Shown here in pieces: positions 33,561-43,560 of a stretch of DNA of 64,000 nucleotides. The stretch covers positions 59,845,505 to 59,909,504 of the forward strand of contig CM069436.1 in the NCBI GenBank assembly GCA_035610365.1, written 5' to 3'. The notes below the pieces were generated by a model. The model had not been told where the DNA came from. It was given only the letters and a program-made list of their open reading frames with translations, and did not search any database. The stretch is from Aquatica leii. Its lineage: Eukaryota; Arthropoda; Insecta; Coleoptera; Lampyridae. Every line of letters begins with the position of its first letter. Position 1 is the first letter of the stretch. The position numbers and the translations under genes were made by a program.

Positions 33561-34336
33561 TCACCGCCAACAAATAAACAAAGACACAAATAGGTATGAA
33601 CAATTAAAACTGAATTGCGAACGTGATGTTGATGAATGATTTAAATGAGGGAATGCTGGTGAATTGATTCGTTTAGCTGCTGCACATTCAATGGAAAGGA
33701 CAGCCAAACCATTAAGTCGTACTTGGCTCATTGTTGTTCGGAGATAGCTTTTAATTAATTTTAACTTTGAAAAGCTTCTCTCACAAGAAGCAACTGAAAC
33801 ACACATTGTCAAAAACATTTTTAGTGCCAAATATAAGTTAGGGACAGATTCTTGAAAGTCCATTTGCACAATAAACTTCAACATTTTTAATGCAGACCAC
33901 TTTTTAGCTTCGTCTTTTTCAACTTTTGCTGCTTGAAGATGACGTCTTAACCGTTTAATTTCTGATAAGAGTTCATCTCCTTCTATTTCATCGAAAGTTT
34001 CTGCTAGACTTGAAATTAACTGTGGAAGCTCTACAATGTCTGTTTCGATAAGGCGCAATGACAGAACGGTTGCAAATTTGTCATATATTTTTTGCATTGA
34101 TGCTGTTCTTGTTGTTAGTTCTTGATAAAAAGTGTCGATACACTGAAACATGCATCTTCTTAACTCTTGTTTTAATGTCAAGGCTTCATCTCTTTCCTTT
34201 TCTCCTGCCATCTTCTTCCTAAATCTTCTTCGTCCTAATTTCTCAATAGGTATGCCCATTTGGAAAATATTAATGCTTCTTCAACCAATTCGTTTCGGCT
34301 CTCTTCCAAAAATAGTTTTAAAGCAACTAATTTAGA
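33561..34336 (-). pseudogene. hAT transposase C-terminal region (ZMYM1-like)
   Basis: An open frame of 232 codons (34259-33561) with a basic start (GRRRFRKKMAGEKERDEALT), a helical middle, and the hAT dimerisation segment VASCERSFSKLKLIKSYLR then TTMSQVRLNGLAVLSIE near its end. The family excises elements with 8-bp target duplications; this part makes the dimer. Matching sequence continues in another frame to about 34336, after which similarity is lost, so the catalytic N-terminal two thirds are absent. It is the longest open frame of any hAT piece in the window. A hAT-type terminus lies at 35063-35122 on its 5' side and may belong to it. Confidence 0.88.
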
Positions 34337-34339
34337 TAG

Positions 34340-35060
34340 CTAAATACAACCGTCACATGACATGATATTCTCGTATAATCCATTCTCTCGATCTTTTGAC
34401 GGTGATGCCATACCAGGTGTGTTTACGTGTTTCTGCTAGACGATACTCGAACCTTCGATTGTTAATACAATAACGTAGAACACAGTGGTGGTAGGTCTGG
34501 CAGACTGCTTTATCATTTTTTCGGCAAATGTTTATTTATCGAATGGATTCGCTAAGAAACTCTGCACAGTATTAATTGTTGAAAATTAAATAAACAAGAA
34601 ACACTTTCATTGTCGATACATTTACTATGAAATTATATTCACGCAGATGCACGTAGCTTATCTTTGATTACTTGGCGTTAAACAGTTTTTATCTCAAGAT
34701 GAGTTGTGCCACAATAAATCTGACTTAAAATATACAATAATGCAATTTTCTTTCAAGCCTGGCAGGTGCGTGTTTTTAAATTTTCAGTTATCTAGTTTTT
34801 ACATTATGATATATGGTACATACATAAAATTGATAACGAAAATCTTAAACATCAAAATAATAATAATAGTTTTTAATTTACTTTTGGAGATAAGTTAAAT
34901 CAATATCATTTCAGGTTAAAGTTTTAAATACAATTAATATTGTCTTATGTGAAAAAAAGGTGAATAAAAACTTACAATGAGAACAAAAGGTAATTAAAAT
35001 TAATAAATTTCATTACGGAATTTTATATAGAGGTATTTAAAAATTTATGGTTATGGAGGC
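34340..35060. other. Non-coding, unassigned
   Basis: No recognisable coding sequence between the hAT C-terminal region and the GC-rich terminus. Possibly the internal deletion scar of the hAT element. Confidence 0.35.
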
Positions 35061-35062
35061 CC

Positions 35063-35122
35063 CCTTTTGATCAGAGGCCCGGGGCGGTCCGCACCCCCCG
35101 CCCCCCCTTTGGTACGCCACTG
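35063..35122. repeat. hAT-type element terminus (GC-rich end)
   Basis: Read on the minus strand from 35122 it begins CAGTGGCGTACCAAAGGGGG and continues with C/G runs, the pattern of 5' ends of ZMYM1-like hAT elements. It faces the hAT coding fragment at 33561-34336. The eight bases outside are CTCCCACT; the partner end was not found. Confidence 0.65.
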
Positions 35123-37120
35123 CTCCCACTTAAATTTGCGGCAAATGGCTGCTCTTGCTTTTGTCTTAGAGAAGAACGTTGTTGTAAACAAAAATCTAGT
35201 TAATAGCTTAATTACATTAGATTTAGATATCCGGATAAGACGACTCGACAAAAAAAGGCTTCTAAGACAGTTACTAGTTTTTAGAAATTTGCAGAACTGT
35301 TATGATCTCATAGATGATATACTACGGACAAATAATGATTTATAAGATGACTTTTTGTCTATACTCAGTGCAGTAATATGTAGAGATTTATAAACGTTTT
35401 CACAGAAGACACCATCGCTCAAAATAGTAAATAAAGGGTGTTAAAATATTTTGGTATAGTTTTCGTGCTGTATGAATTTTGTCCCGAGCGTATATGTAAT
35501 TTTACAAGTGCGCGATTACTAATTTTTATATTTGTTTATGACGTTAAAAAGACAGCACGTGAACTAACGCACGCCCAGTGATATCTACATTTGAAGAACC
35601 GTATACCATTCTGGTTGTTAATGGGTAAATCGATTTAGATGTGTTACTTGTAAAAGTTTTGCTGATGCTAGAATTTGTTTCTATTTTGCGGTATGATTTA
35701 ATTTTCTCGTATTATTGCAGGAAGTTGTGTTGCCTTCACGTGTCTGCCACCTTAGAATTTGTTAAACATTTTCCAAGTATTTTTTTCTTTGGATCGATAA
35801 ATTGGAACGTGTTCGAATGCAAGCATTATCACAACACCAGTTTTAACGTCTAATTCAAGTTTATAAAATTTTTGTGAGACAAACGATCTTTATTGTCTAA
35901 TGGTTTTTGTTGGTGTGGAACGTAAATGCAAATGACCTAAATATATTCGTTATCATAATTAATTTATGCAAATTTGATTGTGTAATTGCCTGTTATAATT
36001 GTCAACGATGCGCTTTGCTTTTGATTGCGTAATCAAGTCAAGTCTTATTCTTCGTTGTTTGATCAAATTATATTCTCATAACGTATTACTCCTGACTTAC
36101 GTGTATGAGGTGTTGCTTAATTTAAGCATATGCTAATATAGCATTATTTGTCTTTTCTTACGAACGATTAGTTATTGTAAACTTTGTAATACTAGCATTA
36201 GTCTTTTTTCTTACGAAAAATTAGTTATTGTGTACTTTGTAATACTGATTGTTGTTTTTATTCTTTTTTTATGTTGCCATTGCAATAAATATGTTTGTTG
36301 TTATACTTGTTTTGTTTGATTTGTTTACCTTCAGTGATTGTCAGGAATAAAGGAGCATCTGTAGTTTATATTTCTTCCGTTTTAGCGCTTTTTAAATTAT
36401 TTTATAATCGACACGTCGAAAACCAGGTTCAATTATATTAATTTTACACTCACAATCCACTCTCTGAGGTTCTGAGCAACCGCCTATTGCAGATTACGGT
36501 TGTTTACCGTATCAAAGGCAAATCGAATAAAATTACCCATTAGAAATTATTAAAACAAACTAACATTACAATATTTAAGAAGGATTGGTCAGAATTTTAA
36601 ACTTGAACTGTAAAATTGTTTGGTTTATTTCTGAACTATTTAGAAACTTTCAGAACTGATGTAGAAACAAAAAAATTAAAATTAGAACAAACAATAAAAA
36701 TTTAAAAGTAACTGAATTAAAAACTTTTAATCACACCAGCAATCCGTTGTCAGTTCTAATTCTAAAAAAAACGTAAAAGAAAGTTTTGATGCAACCGTTT
36801 TTTGCGCTATGCAAATTTGACCGATTTGTAATTTGAGACACAATTTGGTAACTGAATAAAATTTTGTAACGTAAGTATTATTCTACACGTCCTGTTGTTG
36901 CGTTCATTTGTCGAGTGTCTAAATTTTCGCGTCCTATTGTAGACCGTTCAATTTTTTTCTTGTCGCATATTCGAAAAGAATGTATAATTTTGTAAAACTT
37001 ATGCTGAGGGTCATCTACTAGAATCATGAGTATATTATCACCAAAGCAAATACATAAAGTTTTAACGCGACAATATAATCATAACCATAACGTCTTAGAG
37101 AGCGTATCAAATAAAAAAAA
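35123..37120. other. No recognisable gene; small tandem duplication
   Basis: The frame at 35149-35345 (basic, Leu-rich) and the one at 35641-35853 are not recognised. A tandem duplication with about 52-bp spacing lies at 36157-36194 and 36209-36246 (shared TTAGTTATTGT and ACTTTGTAATACT). The remainder is AT-rich. Confidence 0.4.
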
Positions 37121-37320
37121 TACTAGGGACTTCATTCAAACATATTTCTCACGTGACCTATGACACTTCCATCTAATGCTCTAACCTTGGCGTAAATCAA
37201 CATTGTTTTAAGTTGGTAGCGTTACTATTAAGTAACATTCTGAAAAATGATTCTGTTGTTTCGTTTACACCGGGTGTCATATTTTTTGTTATTTTTTTAT
37301 TCTTTATTTTCATATTTTAA
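37121..37320 (+). repeat. Dispersed repeat, copy 1 (relative of 46150-46310)
   Basis: Shares TCTCACGTGACCTATGAC, ATCAACATT.TTTTA.GTTGGTAG and later blocks with 46150-46310 in the same orientation. There is no coding content; it ends close to the left end of the CCCAG element. Confidence 0.6.
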
Positions 37321-37354
37321 AAAAAGGCGTACGTACGTAGAGTGTACGTACATA

Positions 37355-38248
37355 CCCAGATAGCATGTAAACTTACAGCAAGTTTGCTTTCAGCTTGCTT
37401 TTTCCTTGCCAAGTTTACGAATCTTACTGAAAGTTTGCAGCAATATTGGTAATATTGGCAACTTTGACGACACACGCTTGAGGAATTTGAGTAGCTTGTT
37501 GCAAACTTGCTGCAAGCTTGCAGAAAACTTTCTTTTTCAAATTTACAGTACGCAGGCGTAAACGCATAAATACCGGCGCATGTCTCGCCATTTTTATGTT
37601 AATAAAAGTCATGTCTGTCATTTATTACATGGTTTTTGTATTCTAACACATTATTAATATTTAGTTCTGTGTTTACTTATCGTAGACTTTTTAGGTGAGT
37701 ATTATTGCATTTTAGTGCACTTATTGGTTTGCATCTTAGGTTTGTATACTTATTCGATTAAAAATTTTAAATAATTTTGCAAACACTTGTAAAATGGAAA
37801 TGGAACAGAATTAAAACAAATAGACAATACCTAATGAAGTTGTAACTAGTTTGTAGAAACAAGTCTTTATTTAATTACAATATCAGTAAGCAAAGTAATT
37901 TTTTGTTTTTCTTTGTACCTTTCTTCAAAGTACAGCGATATTACTGAAAGTTTGACGAATTTCTATGACAAGTAACTCTAATATGTCTGTAAGTAAGTTA
38001 GTCTTGCAATTAAATGTTTCAATAGCATTTTTACAAATTTTAAACTTTGCGATGACAGGGGACTGTAATATTTCTGCAAATTCAAATCTTGTCATGGCAA
38101 GACTTAACAATATTGCTGCAAGTTTGTCGAAACTTGCAGCAAACTTGCCGCAAGTCTCCAAACTTGTCATGACAATATTGCTGCAAGTTTTATAGTTGTC
38201 ACGACAAGTTTGCTGCAATCTTGATACAAGCTTACATTGCTGTTTGGG
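37355..38248. mobile_element. CCCAG-ended non-autonomous element with internal word repeats
   Basis: The ends are inverted: CCCAGATAGCATGTAA at 37355 and the complement of CCCAAACAGCAATGTAA at 38248, flanked by TA on both sides (37353-37354, 38249-38250). The 894-bp interior is full of short related words such as TTGCAGCAA, AACTTG, GTCATGACAA and TTGCTGCAAG on both strands, especially 37375-37530 and 38085-38225. Open frames in this part arise from the repeats and are not genes. TA flanks would fit Tc1/mariner-type mobilisation, but the family is not identified. Confidence 0.65.
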
Positions 38249-38250
38249 TA

Positions 38251-39108
38251 CGTATCGTACACTGTACATACATAGAACGTACTTTTGCTATATGGGGTTA
38301 ATAACATTTCACAATAATTACTCCTAGACAAGACACCGTTAATGACGCATTTTTGAAATGGTACTTACACCTGCAATGGAACTTATAAATAATAATTATA
38401 AATCTAACTAAAAGCACAATACAAGTTAAAGTAATATAACCAACTAACAGTTTAATAGAAACAATATTTTCATAAATTTATTTATCACTGTAACAATATA
38501 CTGTCCGCGGATAAAATAATTAGTCACTCGATGCACTTGTTTAGTCTAACAACACGTTCACTTTTACACGACGTTCTATTTATTTAAACCCGCATGTGCT
38601 TTTTATAACACTTTATTTCTTTAGACAGACACAGTATTCTTAACACTTTATACTTTTGAATAGACTCAACTTTAACTTCCTTGGTATATTTTTTATATTT
38701 TGACTTTATCTGGATCTAGAACATGTAACCTCTTCTGACAATCGTCTTAATAGTTTTAAATACTTTGGAAACGCTTCAGTATTCTTTCTAAAGTTACATT
38801 GATCAATTTATTGAATATTTTCCAGAAGCTAACTTTAATAAGAACACTTCCCGACAACATAAACATGTTAAGTAATTCATTAGCTTACTATACTCATTGT
38901 ACCTGTTATCGAAGACATTTTCAACTGCATGAAACAAAGTCTTTATAAATGCATAGCAAAATCATCTCAGGCAACAAGTATAAATTCATTTTAAGTTCGA
39001 TGTTTAACTTATAAGGATACAATTTTTAGTATCGTGAGAATACTTTGCCACAAAACATAAAAAAAAGAACAAGGTTACGGCTGGTTAAGAACTATGTGTT
39101 TTCAACTT
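38251..39108. other. AT-rich DNA, nothing recognised
   Basis: Non-coding by eye. The first 40 bases (GTACACTGTACATAC-like text) are roughly complementary to the flank left of 37353. Confidence 0.4.
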
Positions 39109-40398
39109 CCCAGTAAACACGGATTGAAACTGTTACAGTCACAAAATTAAAACAATTGTTTCAATACGTTGTTTCGTGTTAGTTCCATTTTTATATCATT
39201 TACATGTAACTGACAGTGAATAAATTGAAAGAGTTCCGATTTTTCACAATCAGTTTTGAACCGTTTCAGTACTTGCAATTTTTTTCCCATAATCAGCAAC
39301 CGGTTAAAAACTGATTTGTTAAATCCGAATATTTTTTGAATAACTAGAATTGCTTGAAGATCGATTAAATAAGATTGAATTATTTTCAAAACAGTAGAAT
39401 CGTTCTAGGAAAAACGAATACTTTGTCATTAGTCAGCATTAGTCGTTGCTATACTTTTGATTACTGTCGTCAACGCTTGCGCTGCAAATTGATATCTTTT
39501 CACTTGTTCGGTTGCAGTTTGATAAGTGATGCTGTGTGTACAATTACGAAACGGAACAATAAACGGTAAGTCGAAACATTTTATTATAATCCATAAATGT
39601 AATCAATATTATTATCATGTCTGTTCTTTATGTATCATGTTTTAATTTGTATGAAAAAAATATAAATTAACACACATGGTTGCGTTAAGGTAGATTATTG
39701 CGTAAATCTGATGATATAACTTTAGGATTTATAATTACAGTTCAATTCTTCAAGTTTTCTATACGATTATGTATAGCTAAAGGTATTCACAGTGTTTTTA
39801 TAACTTTCTTATAATTGCTAAAGTGATATTTATATTAAGTTTGTGTTGTTTTTGATTAAAAAAATGTAATTAGTTTTGTATAACTCTATGATTATGTATG
39901 TATATAAATGAAATATTTATTTCTATGTTACAGATGCGGTTAAAAGTTGCTACCCAACAGTAACTGATGCAGTTTTCGAGGCTTCCGTGATAAGACCACA
40001 TCAAAGAAATTTGCAATATGTAAAAAACTCAATGTGATAATGTATTTAAAAATATTTATTGTGCAATAAAATTTGAAACGTGCATTCGAAAATGTATTAT
40101 TGTATTATTGAAAGAATTGTTTTAGTTCATTATTGAAACAAGAAAATCATATAATTATTGATCATTTAGTATCAGTTCAAGAACGAAGCTTTTAAAACGT
40201 AAACCGAATGTAACATTTGTTTTGCAACAGGTTTGAATTTAAAATACTGAAACTATACTGATTCAAATAAGTGAAACAGCGATGGACTTATAGCTATTTT
40301 ATTGCAGTTAGGTTTCTTTTATGTTTGAAACAAGAGTGAATCATAAATTTTTTGTTTTGAAACTGTTACTAAACATTATCAATTTTGTGTTTACTGGG
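39109..40398. mobile_element. Second CCCAG-ended non-autonomous element
   Basis: Ends CCCAGTAAACAC at 39109 and GTGTTTACTGGG at 40398 form a perfect 12-bp inverted repeat; inside them GAAACTGTTAC recurs on both sides. The interior (1290 bp in all) has recurrent GAAAC/GTTTC words but no recognisable protein. The flanks share only TT, so the target duplication is not established. Terminal bases and word-rich interior resemble the element at 37355-38248. Confidence 0.6.
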
Positions 40399-40736
40399 TT
40401 CTAGCAGCGTGTATCTACTAGATTTAACTTTTTTTATGAGAGAAGCATAGTTTCATTTAAGTGGATATGTAAGAATTAAAAATGATTATACTTTTGCAAC
40501 TGAAAAGTCTATTATTACAAAATTTGAAAGTTGGTGTATGGGTGAATGGGTTCAATATTTTTTTTTACAATACTGTAAACGCAAAACTATAAAGTTAATT
40601 TTTAAGTAGTTACTATGGCCTTGGTCAGTGGATTGATCCACTTGATTTTATTCTGTAAGTTTTATGTGTTAAGAATTATCTGTTTAATTATTCTGTTGTT
40701 ACTATGTTGTTGACTTACGAGCTTTATAAATTACAG

Positions 40737-40779
40737 TTGGCCTGATGAAGTGCTCGCTTTTAGCACGAAACGTTGCCAC
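40737..40779 (+). ncRNA. Candidate hammerhead ribozyme, Penelope-like type B
   Basis: TTGGC is followed by CTGATGA (40742-40748), stem II GTGCT (40750-40754) pairing AGCAC (40762-40766), GAAAC (40767-40771), GTT (40772-40774) and GCCA (40775-40778). TGGC pairs with GCCA as stem I, and the stem III palindrome AACGTT is six bases. This is the best-formed core of the Penelope-type motifs here. The preceding TTACAG fits a splice acceptor, as in the family A copies. No Penelope coding sequence was recognised just upstream, so this may be an isolated terminal fragment. Confidence 0.6.
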
Positions 40780-40799
40780 AAAAATAGATTAAGGTAAAT

Positions 40800-42090
40800 A
40801 AAAGAAGAATTCCAAATTAATAAGTGCATATACAGAGGAGAAAGAACCTTTACCAAGCTTCATAATTTTTTTCAAAGTTTAAAAAGAGAGTTCATACATT
40901 ACTTAACTTTAATTTAGAAGTTAGAAATCAAATTTCTCATTTAGTAATTTTTGTTTTATTTCATACCGATTCATACAAACCTTCGGTTAGCGGTGTCTAT
41001 GTCTAACAAAGCTTTCATCATTAAGTTATTTCACGCAATTCCACGTGAATATGGAATCGAATTTTGTGGCGATTTGAGCGAAAGTCTATTTCGGGTAAGA
41101 CGTTATATTTTTTGTATTGGGGTTTAAATTGATTTTTTCATAATTGTCTATAGAAGGTGTCCATACCATCACACGTTTCCTTTATCATATTTTAGTCTCT
41201 AAGTCTTTATTTTTATATACTTTTGTAATTTTAATTTACGAATATAAAGTCATTCTTTTTTTGAAGGTAAAAGTTGGACTGACTAGGTCACTTTGCTGTA
41301 CGAGTCGAGGACATAATTTATATTTTCCGACTTATGTACTAGTGTTTGGAAAATTTATATAACTATACTTATGTGATTTCTTCGTCCTCTTTAACTACTG
41401 TCGGTGATAAAATAAATATATATTTTGTGTTATCACTTCTGTCGTGTTATATGTTCTTTTTGAGCTGTGGTAGATGTAAACGATGTCTCCCTAATTTAGT
41501 CTTTCATCGTTTTGCCGCTTTTTTAAATTTAGTTTATAATCTATTATTACGAAGCCGGCGACTCTATCTCAAGGAACAACTGAGTTAGCCGTCGCCTTCT
41601 TATTTTGTTACGAGAAAACCAGCGTAACAACTGCATTTGCCAGACATTGCCGTACCTGAATATCATTGATTAAGTAATCAAAATTATTTGAACGGAAAAC
41701 TTGAATTTCGTGTTGACCTCAGAACATTTTTCTGAGAGTTGGGCATTATTTGTTATCTTTAAAATATCATTTTTAATTTTTGTGTCATTCACCTGCTTCT
41801 AAATCGCTAAATACCAAAATTTCGCCCGTCTGTTTAAACATGTTAACTTGACTGTATCAGTTATTAAACACATTTTTGTCAACCTGCGAGTTACTAAAAT
41901 TGTAACAATAATTTTTGTATTGCCAACATCGCAATATTCGTTTGTTAGTATAGTTACGTAATAGATAAAAAAACTGTAGCGTGGCAAAATAAAAACTAAA
42001 AATCTAAAAAGAATTGAACCAAAAACAAAACAAAACATACATAGATTCTAGAAAAAATAATAAAGAAATTATTTCGTTGGTTTTATGTCG
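40800..42090. other. No recognisable gene
   Basis: Short frames only (for example 41144-41362 and 41346-41588), without recognisable protein character. Confidence 0.4.
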
Positions 42091-42094
42091 CCCC

Positions 42095-42140
42095 ACTCAT
42101 TGGGCAAGATGGGGCACTCCCTAAAGCAAGACGGGGTATT
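42095..42140. repeat. GGGGCA-type terminal repeats of the pogo/jerky relic
   Basis: Two variants of CAAGATGGGGCA / CAAGACGGGGTA occur close together next to the 3' end of the transposase relic. Such repeats are common near the ends of insect pogo-like elements; assigning them to this copy is inference. Confidence 0.4.
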
Positions 42141-42149
42141 TATTTTTTT

Positions 42150-43560
42150 CGCAAAATATTCAAGTATGTACCAATAATAAACACATTTAGCATCTTTTGC
42201 TTTATTTTCTGATTAGATCACCTCTTTATTTGCTTCTTTTTCACCTTTTTTGTTTCTATCAGTATTCACTTTCTTTGATTTTGTTTTTTTTCTGGCTTTT
42301 CGTGGATACGGCATTAAATTTTTAGGACTAGCTAAGTAGAATGAAGCTGAGTTAGAGGTCGCTGAACACAGGGTGTGCTAGTCAACGTCAATAGCTTCAG
42401 CTGCAACAGGCCAGATCACGCAAGCTTTGAAGGCATTTCAAGCCGTAGACGTTGTCGCTGACCAAACAAAAACTTGTTCAAAAAGTTCAATTATTTAAAT
42501 TTGTATGACGATTTGGCCAGGCTGTGATCTTGACCACGAAGTAGCTGTTTTATTATAGTATGTGCTCAGAAATCTCCCATGTCTTCAGGTTGCAATTTGT
42601 GCATGATGTGTGGTTGAAAACAAATTATTACCACGCCATAATGCTTTGTCGATCAATTTAATATTTTAAGTGTGTGTAACATGTCTGTCTAATAGCAACA
42701 ATACTGAGTTGACTTTTGATGCTCCAGTCATGATGATGAACCAGTTTAATAATATTTCTGTTGTTATCCATCCTGAATCAGAACATTTAAGTCAAGAACT
42801 TAATAGAGTTCCAAATAGCAATTTACGTTTCATGCGTTTTCTTGGCGAAATAAAGATTGAAAGTAAGTAGGTATCTACAGCGTTAAAACAAATTTTAAAG
42901 GTCACTGTAGTCTCTCGCTCAGCTAATGTCAATACTGCAACTTGTTTGTTTCCGGATGCAGAAATCACTTTGGATCTAGCTTTTGAAATTATATAACATA
43001 TCAAAAGTAAACATACATTATTCATCCAATTCTTGTCTTAAAAGTTAAAAAAAGTTTTTTATTGAGACTTTATTAAATCTATCAGCTTATACGCTTATAC
43101 TTTCTGGTTTTCAAAGACACAAATCCGGATATCGCTTTAGGAATCCTATAAGCTATAAGCCAATCTAGATTATTCCTTCCCTTGATTGAATTTGTGATGT
43201 TTATTATTAGCAACTGCCAAATGATATACTAGTTTTTTTAGGTCTACGATAGTCAAACCAAATAAGCGAGATTTTATAGCTTTTAAACAATTAACAAGTT
43301 ATCTCTCTTCTTCTTCGGTAAAAACAGTTAAAATTGAACCCAAACGAACTTTAACATTTGATATACGATTATCATTTTGTCAAGCTATTTTGACTTTACG
43401 TTCAAGAGTAGTTTGGGAAACAAGTTATTTTTTACTTGTCACTGTGTGTCCCATTTTGTTCTCTAACAAAGATTCAATAGCGTTCTTCATATATGTGTGG
43501 TTCCACTATCCTCTATTAGTCTTTCTTTTATAGTTTTTAACCATTTCCTGAAAGAAGAAA
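42150..43560 (-). pseudogene. Pogo/jerky-type (DDE_1) transposase, nearly full length but decayed
   Basis: On the minus strand in order: a CENP-B/psq-like DNA-binding region (about 43460-43100; LGSILTVFTEEEER, FGLTIVDLKKLVYHLAVANN), the central catalytic region (43025-42792; KVISASGNKQVAVLTLAERE, IFISPRKRMKRKLLFGT), then SGWITTEILLNWF and LLLLDRHVTHT around the second catalytic Asp (about 42740-42670), STYYNKTATSWSRSQPGQ (about 42555), NAFKACVIWPVA (about 42440), and a basic tail with ASPKNLMPYPRKARKKTKSK (about 42320). Frames shift several times and stops are frequent, and the family's DGHSSH reads DRHVTH. The order and spacing are complete, so this is one old insertion. Confidence 0.88.

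Noticed and set aside
34484..35122. Small hAT-like element from CAGTGGTGG to CGCCACTG
   Set aside because: Only the first few bases of the ends agree and the flanks show no 8-bp duplication.
35067..35345. 92-codon open frame overlapping the GC-rich hAT terminus
   Set aside because: The first third is the repeat itself; the rest is basic and Leu-rich without a recognisable domain.
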